Counted from the stretch's first letter, positions 1-12,544 are shown. The stretch: 64,000 nt of DNA from Valencia hispanica (GCA_963556495.2 OY747702.1:56018286-56082285); one strand, 5' to 3'. Made by a program: numbers and translations. Notes: generated by a model from the letters alone, not told the origin.

Positions 1-1842
1 TTATGAGGTGATGGCACTTATTTCCAAATCACGCTGTGGCACATGGAGACTTAGATCGAGCCAACTGAAGGGTGAAGAAGAGTGGTACTGAAACTCAGTT
101 ATTTCTGTTTCATGCTTGATCATTTAAAGCAAGATGAGAATTAGCAGTTATAAAATCCCTCTGACTTCAGAGCAAAAAAAAAAAAAAAAGAGTTTTCATT
201 TGTTTTTATAAGGTGTGAGCAAAAACAAAACAAAACTGGGGAGCAGTTGTGTAACTTCTTGTGGGAGTCAGATCAAGTGAGAAGGTGCAAACTTCTCAGA
301 CAGCACAAAGGAGAAGAAAACACAAACACAGGGTAACAATAACTCCTGCTTATTAAATCCCTCGCATCTTATGTTTTTAATTAATTTATCTATCATTTAT
401 CTTGATTTCCATTAGTTGCAAGAAGTACAGTTATTCTTCCTTGAGTCGATACAGTCCAACGTGCCGCTCACAAGACATTTACACCTGTCTTCACGGCGTA
501 ACATTACCTAAAAACAAAACAAAAAACGTATCGACCACTAAGACATGTGCTGCCATCTTTCTTATGCTGATCAGCCTTGTGAAAGATGTCTTTATCTCAG
601 TGGTTAAATGAAGGTTTGATAAAACATTTATACATTCAAAACCAATGAATATTTTCAAACATATTTTTTTCTGTTCATTTGAGAAATAAACTTTATTCAG
701 ATCTTGTAATTAAGAGAGTTTACCAGTTTCTAGAGCTTTAATTTTCTGATTTTACACAACATACAAACATGCATAAAGCTTTGTGCATTATGAATAACTC
801 ATCTTGTAGTATTTTTCTAGAACAAACAAAAGACCACAAACGTGTTGTTTTTTTCAAAACTTAAAAGAAATATCAGCCAACTCAGGCTAATTTGTCTGAT
901 ATGTTAATTCTGTGTTCCTCTGAGTGATTTAGTGATATGTTATGCATTCATATTAAGCAGCAGATCAGTAAGCAGTTACTGCAATGTGCAATAATGTTTT
1001 CATCAGAATGCTCAGAGAGCTGCAGGGCTGTTTACTGCTGCAAAACTCAATATAATGCAATTTTAACATCCACTTTTATTTTTAATTTAGGAAATTCTCC
1101 ACCAGAGGACAACTGAAAGAGTCTTACTGCAGTGTTACCTGTTATTGCTTTTGATGAACAAAGCATAATGTGCTCCATACTGTATTTTGCCACAGGGTGT
1201 ACTCTTTGTCCTCTACTCTTTTATATTGCTGATGTGTTTGCCTTCGTTATAACTGTGCCTTTTCAAATCAAAAATATTCTACCTCTAGATAAGCATTTGT
1301 GCCTAATTAAATCAGGAAGAAAAAAAGAAAAAAACTGAGACAACTCAAATATTCTGACCACGTGTGAAACTAGCTGGCCATAAACAAAAAGACAGGAAAC
1401 TATAAAACAGCCATGTTTACTCAGATATTTGATGGACAACATGGAAGCAATCCAAGGCAGAAGACAGGGGTTCTAATGCCAGGAAGCTGATGGCTTTTCT
1501 CCAAGAACAGGAGATAGAAAACAGATGCATTGTTCTGTGGATGGACTGCAGTACCCAATCAAAGATAATACAGGAAATTAGTGAGAAAACAGAACTGCAA
1601 AAAAAGCTGGAAACCTCATTTTCTTTCAAGATGCATTTCTATGTTCAGCTAAAAAAATCTTTGTCACCTTTATCCATAAACACAAAGGCTCTTAAGAATT
1701 ATAATGTGGGTTACTGGGAACACACAAATTCATTATAAACTATAATATGACTGGAGGCTTCATGTAATAAGACTTGTGTGGATTTGCGTATGCACAGTAA
1801 AATTAAATAAATTATGAAGAATAAAACTGTATGTGCGCATCA
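1..1842. other. intergenic, nothing recognised
   Basis: AT-rich sequence with short homopolymer runs (A run at 175-190). The open frames present are short, in conflicting frames and without recognisable domains. No repeat family or RNA gene was recognised. Confidence 0.6.
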
Positions 1843-2455
1843 GGGTTCACGTTAACCAAATATTTTCCGTATTTGACCGGTTGTTTTTTTAAACAGTGAA
1901 AGGAAAATCTGAAGGCCATCAATCATTTTTGGACAGATTGCAATTAAACACAGCTGACCACTTGGTGCAGACATTTTCAAATTTACCCATGAAGTACAGG
2001 TAACTAAATAAAAAAACGAAATAAAAAACCCACAAAGATTCCCATGAGAGAATCTGAGCATCATCTCAGACACCGTACACAGACCGGTGTTCCCAGACCA
2101 CTGATGCAAAATGAGCGCACGCTGAAATTCCAGTCTCTGTGATAACAGAGCGCGGATTCAGCCTCCATTACGCACAAGCAGGAGCGCAGTTCAGCTCCAT
2201 GCAGAGTGTTCAGGCCACAGCGGGGGAAATGTTCACAAATAGTACATGTAGCTTATTAATCTGCTCAATGTGTGATGGCATGGTGTGGATTCTCTGTTTG
2301 TTTGGATTAAATATTAATTCAAAGGAATAAAAACTAAATTCCACTGAATGTGTCATGTTAAAAATTGGTTGGGTAAAAATAAACGACCAGATTTTTCTGA
2401 CCCCGTCAGTCAAAATGACAGACAAAAGAAAAAAAAAATAAAGAAAATTTTTTTA
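1843..2455 (+). mobile_element. hAT-like element remnant, copy 1
   Basis: Related to 40600-41440 in the same orientation. The pair share the left block AATATTTTCCGTATTTGAC, an internal GAGCGCGGATTCAGCCTC (reads ERGFS, as in the hAT C-terminal domain), TTCAGGCCACAGCGGG, and a right block with GTCAAAATGACxGACAA. The left end starts near CAGGGTTCACG and the right end has CAGCGTGACC, consistent with short inverted termini. No open transposase remains. Confidence 0.5.
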
Positions 2456-3189
2456 TTCCAGCGTGACCTTTGGTATGCATGGAAGCAAGCACATTTATAA
2501 ATCCTGGTAAACGTGGAACTGAGCGGATATGTCGGATTACCAGTCTCCTACCTTGACATTTCTCTATTTACTCATGCAAATAAGCCCTGTTCTTCCAACA
2601 ACCAGGAATTTAATACCATGTGAGGCACATGGAAAAAAGTGACTATGTGATTGAACTCCTTCTGCAAATTCAGACTTCCTTTAATGGCGTTTACCACTTA
2701 TATGCATCGTACGCCAGTTATTGTAAATGTATGCAGGTATGCATGTACAGGAAATGATACCATAAAGATAAGGTGATGTTTTTATTGCACACTGCACAGA
2801 GCACTACCACAGGAGGACAGTCTCGATGTGCATCAGGGGAGTTAATATTGGGTTTGTTAAATACATTTACTCTGTAAGATGCCACCGGTCCCACCTCATA
2901 ATCTTGGTCGGCAACACTGGTGCATTATGAAAATGTATAATAAAAATCTTCCTTCGATGTTACATGAGAAAAACTGGCTCTTGCTGCTTTAATGTTGGCC
3001 TGTTCAGCTCCATTTAATGAGAAGGTGATAAACTTGACTGATTGGTAGAGTATTTCATGAAACAGAGGATTTATTGCTCAGCTAGCGGTCCTGATCAGTC
3101 TGCAAGGTCCTCAAACACTTTTGTAGTGCAAAACATGGGACATGTCCCCTGCTCTTTTTTTCCAGCTGCTACAGCTGTTAATCCGTTAA
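2456..3189. other. intergenic, nothing recognised
   Basis: No coding, RNA or repeat signature recognised on either strand. Confidence 0.5.
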
Positions 3190-3820
3190 TATGGGGTATT
3201 GTGTATTTATTGTGATTTGCTGATTTACACAAGCCAGTGCGCGAACTTGAGCCTTTATTCTATGACCTGTAGTTACATTCTTCGAGACAACAGTCAGAGT
3301 GACATTTGAGCTTAGTTATTTGTTCCTGCTGAGCAGGTGGTGCCCCGTAACTTAAAGGGGACATATTATGTCTCTTTTTAAACAAGTTATAACAGGTCAA
3401 TGGTTTGTACGAAACATTAATGAAGTTCTACGCTCAAAAAAATTTAAATAAAAATCACTGTCACATAAAGCGATCTCACCAGCTCAGTTCTTGACTATTT
3501 CGGTCCGTTTCATAATGAGCGGTTTAGATGGCTGTCACTTTTATGCAAATTAGCAGTTGCAGACCACGCCCACCCATCTTGTTGCTTGGCTGCGGGTTTG
3601 CCACACACGAGAATGGCACTTAATTGGTGGGAGGGGTTTGACAGATAAGGCGCAGGGCTTGACAGGAGAGTGAAACATCTATAATACTTCACCGGAAATT
3701 TTGTTAAAAGTGACGACAATCGTCTTTGAACTTCTATTAATATTGCTAATAACTAAGCCTGCACACCCATTGTGCAACACTGATTAAATTGTTCTTTAGC
3801 CACTGAGGAACGGTGCGATT
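3190..3820 (+). repeat. dispersed repeat copy 1, homologous in inverse orientation to about 10990-11345
   Basis: Block 3210-3354 (including GAGCTTAGTTATTTGTTCCT and CTGAGCAGGTGGT) and block 3730-3800 (CTATTAATATTGCTAATAAC then TAAGCC) both match the reverse complement of 10990-11345, where they are nearly adjacent. The intervening 3355-3725 is therefore extra sequence here. Confidence 0.7.
3355..3725. mobile_element. insertion of unclassified element into the 3190-3820 repeat
   Basis: About 370 bp starting CTTAAAGGGGACATATTATG, absent from the homologous copy at 10990-11345. That opening is familiar from fish interspersed DNA elements, but I cannot assign a superfamily. No open transposase. 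Confidence 0.45.
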
Positions 3821-5639
3821 GAATGCGAGAGGATAATAAATCAACTCAAAAGCTAAAAAGATACGTGGGGGTGCAGCTAGCTGCTGTTCTGTCCGTCTAG
3901 ATGGGTCGCAGCTCCAGACACCACAACAGAACTTGTTTTCCCTATCAACTGTTTCACAGCGTACCCTGTAGGTGTCACCAAAAAGGCCTATAACTCTAAA
4001 GACGTGTGCATGAAAATCATGAAGCTGCACACATTTCCAGTCAGTTCATTATAGACGCCATAGACATATAGAAATACTAGATGTCTTACCTGCGCTGGTC
4101 GGCAGTGGACTGTGATGTAGCAATACGGCGGCCATCTTACTTCAGTCAGCTGTCCCCTTTTGTAACATTGCTGTTAATGGTGCATGTACTATTTAAATAA
4201 CTAACTTGCTCAATTTTAAACCGATTTTCAAACGGTTTAATTTGTTATAAACAGCAGATGCGTGGCTGTGAAATATATCTGTTTTGGTCGGGAAACTCCC
4301 GTTATTTCACTCCACTTTCCCACCGTCTTCCCTTATCCTGTCAATTTCCCATAGACCTAATAATAATAAATGATCGTTTTAAAACTGGTGTGCTTGGAGC
4401 TGTAGTCTATGTTCCTGCATACTCAATGCACAATTTAAACCATGATCTTTTTATAAATATTAATTAGATAACTACACACACAAGGCATTTAATCATTCAT
4501 ATACAACACATGTAATTGTATATTACAGTAATTTCCAGTATACTTAGCCTATACCTATATACATAACAATGAAATATGTGTATATACACTAATAAGTATC
4601 ATTTGCCTTTATCTTTATCTATCCCTGTTCTGTGAACTAGGATTTGTATAGAGATGATGTTTCAAGGTTCTTTTGAAGTAAAGACCTCATAAACAGAACA
4701 GTTAAAAAATGTGCACCCAGACAAATAAGACAGACATCCAAATCACATCTGTCAGCCAGAACTGGCCCACCAGCAATAAAATCCAACCCAGCAAATTATT
4801 TTGTATTTTCACTCCTTGACATTTGTTTTCTTATTTATGAACATTCTTTTGATTCTGTCATGAATTTGATTGATTTGCTCATGTTTTCTGAAAACGTTTA
4901 GAAACTTAATTGATCTTGTGAAGGAGATATTCAGGTGTGTCCAGTTCAACAAGATTCATAATCATACAGATAAACGTATAGGAGGAGACAGTGGCAGAGA
5001 TGGAACAGCAGTTGTTTCAGTACATTTCAATGAAATAAAAACAATTAACAGACATATTGAATAATGTAAACGTACAGTTTCTTTACAACAGTTATTCTGA
5101 GGGACATGTATCTCCTCCAGCCATGGCAGGAATCTATTCAAAGCAAGCATAAACATAAGTCAAAGCACACAGACAGCTTGGAGTGCAAAAAGAACTTTAG
5201 CAAAACCTGTTTTAGTTGAAAGCTCTCACCAACGGCACGGTACAGGCTACAGAGAGGGGATATTGTTTTTGTTTTTGAAAAACAGGAATTTGAAGTTAGG
5301 CTACCCAACATTTTTGTAACCTTACCCAACTGCTCCTCCTGAACATGGAGAAATTATGGGGTAGCGCCACAATAACATTGAATAACACTGCAAATATTTT
5401 CAATACAACATGATCAAAAAAACATTTTAAGAGCGTCAAACTATTCCAGAGATTTTCATTAACAACTATTTTGTTCAACGTTGTACACCCTTTAACATCA
5501 ACCTATTCTAAAACTTTTCATTAAGAATTATTTGGTTAATCAACTATTGAGGTTATCTGATTGTAATGAAATACATGTTTCATTGTAATTAAGGAAAAGT
5601 CCCTTCAAATTGTATTTCAATTGGAAATGATGGCAATAT

Positions 5640-6420
5640 TAATTTAAATTCAATTCAAAAATACTTTATTGATCCCAGACGGAAATTAAGTGTTGGTGTA
5701 GCTCATATAATTAATTCTTTAAGGAGTTGCTGTAGATGATGATGGCTGTGGCCAGGAAGGATTTCCTGTAGCGGTCTGTATTGCAGTGAATCTAAAGAAG
5801 CCTCCGACTGAAGACGCTGTTGTTGTATGACTGTCTCATGAAGAGGATGCTCAGGGTTGTCCATAATTTTTTTGATTTTAAGAAGAATCCTTCTTTGCAT
5901 CATCATCTCCAGATGTTCCACAGTTGTCCCCAGAACAGAACCAGAACCTTCTTTATCAGGTTGTTTAGCCTTTTTAAATCCCTGGCTCTGATGCTGCTAC
6001 CCCAACAGATGACGGCTGAAGAGATTACACTCTCCACAACAGACTTGTAGAACATCTGCAGCATCTTGCTGCAAACCTTGAAGGACCTAAGTTTCCTCAA
6101 GAAGTCCAGTCTGCTCTGTCCCTTCTTGTAGACGGTTTCACTGTTGCGCCTCCAGTACAGTCTGTGGTCCAGGTGAACTCCGAGGTATTTATACTCCTCA
6201 ACCACCTCCACTTCCTCTCCCATGATGGAAACATTGTTTGACTTATCCCTGTTTCTTCTGAAATCTACAATCATCTCCTTTGTTTTGTTCACATTCAAAG
6301 TAAGACGATTGTTTCCACACCATGTCACAAAGCGGTCCACCAGCTCTCTGTATTCAGCTTCTTGTCCATCACTGACACACCCAACAATTGCAGAGTCATC
6401 TGTTGATGTGAAAAATCTTG
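5640..6420 (-). mobile_element. Rex1/L2-type LINE, 5'-truncated 3' part with reverse-transcriptase C-terminal domain
   Basis: The frame at 5903-6340 (minus) reads LTLNVNKTKEMIVDFRRNR, EYKYLGVHLDHRLYW, KKGQSRLDFLRKLRSF and SAVICWGSSI, the region just after the RT catalytic core in L2/Rex1-like non-LTR elements. The 3' end runs to GATCAATAAAGTATTTTTGA and a degenerate AATT-rich tail near 5640. The same 3' end recurs at 44087-44392 (plus). Probably inserted into the 4051-6950 element. Confidence 0.8.
5903..6340 (-). pseudogene. LINE reverse transcriptase fragment (post-catalytic region)
   Basis: 145 codons; lacks the endonuclease and the YADD-type RT core, which would lie upstream of 6440. The end of the frame drifts (VLVLFWGQLWNIWR), consistent with a frameshift near 5950. 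Non-functional fragment. Confidence 0.75.
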
Positions 6421-6507
6421 AACCTTACTGATTCACTGATGAACCAGAAATTCCCTGTTGTCACAAAGCACATCTATTGTGCATAGGCTCATAAATAGAA
6501 TGACATA

Positions 6508-6832
6508 AATTTCAACATGGAAAAGTATCCCGTTTAAGTTTATGTATAATAAGGTTTGTAATAGGGCAAACCGCTTGTAAATACGCTAATATTTTATCGA
6601 GTTAAGAGTATTTTCATTCAACCTGATCAGCCTTGATAGCACGCAAATAGACGGGACAAAACTATAGTTCACAATCAAGTCATTTTTTTAAAGCAAAAGC
6701 GTTAATTTCAACATGTACAATTATCCTGTATCAAGCCTATGTATAGTAACGTTTATAATAAGGCAAACCGCTTGTAAATCTGTTAATATTTAATCGAGTT
6801 AAGAGTATTTTTATTTAAGCTGATCATTCACC
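6508..6832 (+). repeat. direct tandem duplication, unit about 190 bp
   Basis: Two diverged copies, about 6508-6638 and 6697-6830, share AATTTCAACATG, GGCAAACCGCTTGTAAAT and ATCGAGTTAAGAGTATTTT with the same order and spacing. They lie subterminally in the right part of the 4051-6950 element. Confidence 0.75.
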
Positions 6833-6950
6833 TTCCAACTGCTAGCATAGATGACAGAACGTCAGTTGACTGAAGTAAGATGGCCGCCGTTTAGCTACGC
6901 TGTCGAATCCCGCTTGCCTCATCTAGTTTTTATGTATGTCTATAGACGCT

Positions 6951-9160
6951 TCCAAACATTTAAATGAAAAGCAGAAGCCTAAGATGTGGCTCAAAAAGGT
7001 CTTTATTTAACAAAGTTCTGTCTTTGTCAGAAGAAAAGTTTTGTTTTTTTCTTGATTCTGTTCATTCCAAGATGTGAAGAATAGGGTTTTTAAAAAGTGG
7101 AATAAACTGGCACTCCAATAAGAATTCCAGCAACAGAGAAAATTTATAGTTTGTCTGAAATGAGTATTAAGAATGCCTGATTAATGTTCTTATCAGAAGT
7201 CCACTTAAAATTGCATGAGGCTTTGTCCTAAAAAAATGCTTTACAAAGAAAATAATTTTTTTTTATTTTTCAGTTACAAAAATATATAATGGAAGGTGTG
7301 CATTTAAGTATAAGAATAACAACAGAACATCTGAATTAAAGAGCAACCCACAAAGGATTATGCTTTACTGAACCATGCTGCCAGTGAGTGGTCTTCAGTT
7401 AGATTAGAACAGCAGACAGATCTGACAGCATATTCTGATCAAAGAGAATGGCTCAACGATTCAGCAGACTGAAGAAACACGCAGGCTCTCTGGGAAGCGA
7501 AAGGAAAAGTCAAGATTACCAACATGCATTCACTGAATGAAACCAAGGAAGCTGGGTTAAACGCAGAGAAATGCTTTTGCATGAAACCTTACGAGTTCAA
7601 GTTGTTGTGTTCTGTAGCCAAATGTGGTTTCTGATTCTTGTTTTACTTTGGAAGTACATAAATATGTGACAACATGAGTTATGCGTCACTGTTGTGTTAA
7701 ATACCGTTGTCTGGGTTGTTCTGATCCAGCTGGCCAAAGCTGGTGAACATTATAGCATAGAGAGATAAAACATCTCATTGCATGCTTATGCAATGAGATG
7801 TTTTTGGGCAGAAGGTTTTAGGATGGACCTATGCTCACAACCGACATTTATTTTGGAAGCATTTAGCGGTTAAAGCCCCCCCAAAAAATATGTTAATAAA
7901 GCTACACAAATCAAAAAAGCTGCTATATGCAGGCTCTAACATGTAGCAGCTTCCCAACATTCCTCAGTAGAATTGTCCAAACTAATCTAAATCTAGCAGC
8001 CCTCGAAAAAGCAGCAGGAAAACACACACACACTGCATAATTATAGATTCCCCCAAGAACAGAAAAATATAGGGAGGAAAAACAGCCTTCACATGAATGA
8101 TATGCAAGATTACAAGATGGTCAACAGAATATGGTACTTTCTTGGTTTCTTTGGAAAAAAGCAGGGAGGAACCATCAGCTGCACTTCCATTTTAGATTCA
8201 ATTATGATATGCTGAACGGTACAGCAAGTTGTCATATTGCTTTGACTTACTTTTCCTAACTGTAATATAAACTGGGCGGTGAAAACCCTAAACATGAACA
8301 CCAATCTTGTGCTCGACAGAGAGCGCCAAGGGATTTCCAGGAAAGTAATATCTCAAAAATACTAATAACTGCATATGCATTGCTTTGTGTAGGAGATAAT
8401 GCATGTTTACATTTAATATATGCCAATATGCAGCACAGTAAAAACCTCGGAGAGATCTAAACTCGCAATGAAGCCAACCCAACAAACCAGTGGCTCTAAT
8501 TTAAGAGAAGATTGCAAAAGCAAAAATACCCATGGCGTAATATTCCTACTTCTTATCCCACAAACACAGCCTTATGATATACCTGCAAAACACCAATAGG
8601 CACCAGTAATGTAGATTCATGCATAATTAATATAAAACCACAAAAAGCAGTAACATGCAAACAGACAAACAGCATCTCTGTTAACAAACAGCAAGCCGGC
8701 AGCAGCACGCACACAGACATAGCAAGCATTAAAAGGTTTAAGTAAAGCATTACTTAGCTTTTTGATGAGAAGAAAATCGTCTCTGGAGTGAAGTCTTGAT
8801 TAAAAGGTGCAGACAGAAGGGCAGGAAACTCCAGCCTGAAGAGGGCCTTTGAAAGACTCAATAAATAGACTCCTTCTATGATCCTTTGGTCCAGCTTGTT
8901 AAGTGATCAAAATATTTTTGTTATTAACTGAGCTTCTACAATTACAGGATAAGCAGACGCTGGCTCAGTCACACACTGCAGAGTCTGAGTGTTTGGGGAA
9001 GGTAAGCAGGTCAGACACTGAAGCTACAGGTGCTGCTTATTGAAATCAACAGAACAGAAAAAAAATAGCTTCAACTGGTTTTAACTGGATATTACTGTCG
9101 GTTTTTAGGGTGCGAATCTATTTTTATTTTTTAATATATAAATAAGGTGATGATTTATTT
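6951..9160. other. intergenic, nothing recognised apart from a hairpin at 7767-7804
   Basis: Several short open frames without domain character; CA-rich and A-rich patches. No confident repeat or gene. Confidence 0.5.
7767..7804. repeat. perfect 17-bp inverted repeat (hairpin), 4-nt loop
   Basis: AAAACATCTCATTGCAT, loop GCTT, then its exact reverse complement. Too short for a typical pre-miRNA stem; no surrounding complementarity was seen. Origin unknown; could be a palindromic remnant of an element end. Confidence 0.85.
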
Positions 9161-9293
9161 GGGTGCCCCTTTGATGGACTGGCGACCTGTCCAGGGTGTA
9201 CCCCACCTTACGCCCCATGACTGCTAGGGATGGGCACCAGCCCCCCCGCAGCCCTGCATAGGATGGACGGGTACAGATAATGGATGGATGGAT
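9161..9293 (+). repeat. non-LTR/SINE-like 3' tail with (GGAT)n
   Basis: Contains GGACTGGCGACCTGTCCAGG and GTGTACCCC, then ends GGATGGACGGGTACAGATAA with TGGATGGATGGA. This block followed by a GGAT repeat is a common 3' tail of fish retroposons. 5' truncated. Confidence 0.65.
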
Positions 9294-9410
9294 TTGTTTG
9301 GGGCGATTAGACAGAAATGTGGCAATATGTTGACCTGTGTGAACATTTGGGTCAAGGTTTGTTAAAAAATGTTAAACAATTGTTTCTGCTTCAATGCTAT
9401 TGTCCTCGAC

Positions 9411-10045
9411 AGAGATAGGTGGAGTAGCTAAAAGTTGTTTTCAAATAAAAGTAGTACCGCTTCAACAACATAGTTTTACTCAAGCGTAGCCGTCCAGCAA
9501 ATGACTTAAAAGTATTTCATAAAAAGGCAACTGAGTATCGAGTAACTGATCTGATTTATTATTTCGAAATATTATCAAACAGACAAAAATCCAAAGTTAT
9601 GTGCAATTTCTGGTGTTTTAAAGACTAAAATAAAAAAAGAATACAACTAAATAACATGGTTAGAAATTAACAAATGAAGGCAGAGGAAACGCTTTTCTAA
9701 ATCAACTATGTAAAATATTAAATGTATACTTACAATAGGTAATTAGAAATTAGCATTAGAAAAACAAAGGGTGTCTAAACAGGAGGTCTCACTTTAACAT
9801 AAACTGTAGGTCTGTGTCTCATGCACTTTTGGTTAAAAATGTTTTTGTTCTTTTGTTTGTTCTTCACTCAAAAAAGTTACTAGAAGTGGGAAGAGTACTC
9901 TGAAATTTTAGTTAAGTAACAGTAGCTATACATCATAGTAATGTCACTTAAGTAAAAGTACAGTGCAATAAAAATACTCCTAAAAGTACATTTTCCCCAA
10001 AAGTTACTCAAGTGAAAGTATAAAACTACTCGACCTACCTCTTGT
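9411..10045. mobile_element. hAT-like non-autonomous element, degenerate
   Basis: Carries the TACTCAAG/CTTAAGTAA AAGTA-type motifs repeated on both sides (9430-9560 and 9890-10040), with GGGAAGAGTACTCTGAAATT at the right part. These motifs are common at the ends of fish hAT-like elements. Boundaries uncertain. Confidence 0.5.
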
Positions 10046-10640
10046 CCCTGAAAACTGCCTGCAATGTCATTTATAGTTGCTTCTATGATTTTAAATGATA
10101 AACCAACAGATGCAACATTATTAATGAAGGTAATATTTCCACTCTCATTTGAAGTCTGTTTTCTCAAAAACAGAAGTTTATACCTTGTCTTCATGAGGTA
10201 AACAACACATATAGAAGTCATAGAATCAGCCTGTTTAATTTTAATTTTTTCTTTGTGCTCACTTTGTTCATCTTTCCACCCAATAATTGCTCATAAAAGT
10301 GTTAGGAACCTTTACAATACAAACATATACATAATAAAAGAATGAGGTACTGCTAAACCCAGGATTTGTTATTGCCTTTGTATTAAAAACATGCTTTAAA
10401 GTTATTAAGAAGACAATGTAGAGGGGGAACAGACACAATGTGGCTCTGAAATCCTGAATTTCCTTTATTTTCCTCATTTGTTTTATATATTTCCTTGATT
10501 TTGTGATTTTACTACTGTGTGTTTTAAAATTATGGGGTGCTGTTTGTAAAGTTACAGTCAAAAATTAACAGCAATTATTTGGGTTACTTATCCTGTCATA
10601 GGAGAAAATATGGTGGTTCATTTTTCATAGTCATATTTGC
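10046..10640. other. intergenic, nothing recognised
   Basis: Two open frames on the minus strand (9880-10221 and 10268-10561) have no recognisable domain and run into repeat sequence; I do not consider them genes. Confidence 0.5.
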
Positions 10641-10652
10641 GTCTATCTATTC

Positions 10653-12440
10653 AGCTAGCAAGCTAAATATTTAGTTTGGAGCTAAATATTTAGTCTTGGT
10701 TGCTAAACTGGCTAGCTAAATATATAGCTTCGAAGTAAATATGTAATGCAGAGCTAAATATGTAGCTGGTATGCAAATTAACTTGCCCAAAAGCGGAAGT
10801 GGGCTATCAAAATAAAAGCTGGGACTTACGAACTTCCATAAACTCCTGGTGCTGGTGCAGTCACTGCTGCTGTAAATCCATCAGTAAGTGTTTGTATGCA
10901 TTTAAAACGGCTCATCCGATATTTTAAGCTGAAATGTTGGACATGCTGGAACGTAAATAAACATTGCTAAAGACTGCGGCGTAGCCAACGTCTCAGAAGT
11001 GATTTATCATCTTTTCCTTAGTGGCAAAAGAACCATTTAATTACTGTTGCACATTGACTGCACTGGCTTAGTTATTAGCAATATTAATAGTAGTTTAAAG
11101 ACAGCTATCATTATTACTATTAATTAAAATGAATGGTTACAAGTACCACCTGCTCAGCAGGAACAAATAACTAAGCTCAAATGTCTGTCTCAATTGACCT
11201 TTGGAGTCAATCTGAAAAGTTTTAACAACTTCAGTTTAAAAAAAAGAAGCTTCAGGTTGGCGCACTGACTTGTGTGAATCAGCAAATCATAATAAGCAAC
11301 ACACAATAACAACAGATAACCTCTTCTTTGTTACAGGTTATCACACTGGCTGACATCAGTCCTGGGTTACCTATTAAAATACAGACAAAAGATATGTTGG
11401 AGTGGGAGTGAGAGTAATTCTGAAATATCAGTTAAAACCCTGTCCTGGTTCCTACCTGGTTTCTCCCACCAATGGATCCCTTTCTTTTAGCAAGTTCTTA
11501 TCTCTCGTTACCTGTGAAGACCCTGCGTCATCTTCTCTGCTGCTGGCCTCTATTCTTATTTCTCCTCCCTGACTCTGATCTTTCTATTCCAGCAAAAAAA
11601 GATATGAAAATGTGGAAAGCAAAATTTTGAAATAGAATTAGGATGAGTAGCAGTGAAATTACTGTGGAAATTAGCCTCAAAGTCCCTTTTGTGCCACTGA
11701 TATTTTCTTTCTCAGTAACTTCTATTCTCTAGTCACCCTCTAGGCCCTCTCTGACCCTGCTCTGTCTTTTTTGACAATAAAGATTTCTTTTAAATGTGTA
11801 AAAAGCAATAGTGCAAGCAAGTTCTGCACAGAAATGAAAGATCAGATTATCCCTAGCATGAAGTGACTAGTAAGGGATGTAAAATAGGCAACATTAGTAT
11901 TCTTAACTAGTTTAACATGATATATGGATATGTATTAACTAGTCATCATTTAGCTAACATCTGCATGCAACAGCATAACTCAACTTCCAGCTTGTTTGGA
12001 AAACAAGCTTTTGTTGGCTCTGGATGGTTTGCTGAACGTAAACCTCTGCTCAACATCACCAGTCTGTCATTCACCGCTGCCCACTTACCATGTGTACGCT
12101 TAAGGTGCGTTTAAAGACAGCTCGGATAAATACGTTACCACATATTAACAGGTTCAATGGCTGTAATGGCAGACAAAGGTGGGGGGTCAGAGGTCACAAA
12201 CACCGAACGTGTGGGGGATGTGTACCACGTTTACCCCGCGTCTGTTACCCCCATGGCTAAAGAGTCTCGCCAGCAGTTTATATAGAGGTTCGCAAGACCC
12301 AGCTTTTACTTTGGTAGTCCACTTCCGCTTATCTGCAATGCATTTGCATATTAGCTAAATTTTTATCTCTGAGCTAAATGTTTAGCTAGCCAGTTTAGCT
12401 TGCTTTAGCTCGAAACTGAATATTTAGCTTGCTATCTAAG
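10653..12440. mobile_element. 1.8-kb element with long inverted repeats built of AGCTAAATATTTAGCT-like motifs
   Basis: Left arm 10653-10850 and right arm 12268-12440 align as inverted repeats, both holding GCTAGC, AAACTGGCTAGCTAAA, ATGCAAAT, AGCGGAAGTGG and AAAGCTGGG, in mirrored order. The arms contain many near-palindromic GCTAAATATTTAG units; similar units continue to about 12540 on the right. The interior (10990-11345) matches the repeat at 3190-3820 in inverse orientation. No transposase recognised, so non-autonomous. Confidence 0.65.
10990..11345 (-). repeat. dispersed repeat copy 2, homologous to 3190-3820
   Basis: Reverse complement matches 3210-3354 and 3730-3800 without the 370-bp insertion found there. 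It lies inside the inverted-repeat element 10653-12440, indicating that 3190-3820 derives from the same family. Confidence 0.7.
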
Positions 12441-12544
12441 TATTAGGTTTGAAGTAAAATATTGACTTTGTAGACAACATATTTAGTTGGCAAGCTAAAT
12501 GTTTAGTTTGGAGCTAAACATTTAATTTGTAAACTAAATTATGG

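Larger units (their letters stand above)
4051..6950. mobile_element. 2.9-kb element with about 100-bp inverted repeats (unclassified DNA transposon)
   Basis: Left arm about 4058-4154 and right arm about 6853-6945 are inverted copies, sharing ACTAGATG and CGGCGGCCATCTTACTTCAG (reverse complement on the right). Similarity continues inward at lower identity (around 4190-4250 against 6700-6830). The interior lacks a recognisable transposase and contains a nested LINE fragment at 5640-6420 and a tandem duplication at 6508-6832. Confidence 0.6.

Noticed and set aside
7767..7804. microRNA precursor
   Set aside because: The stem is only 17 bp and perfectly paired with a 4-nt loop; the flanks do not extend the pairing to the roughly 60-80 nt expected.
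9880..10561. Two minus-strand open frames of 97-113 codons
   Set aside because: The first overlaps hAT-like repeat motifs; neither has a recognisable family or splice context.
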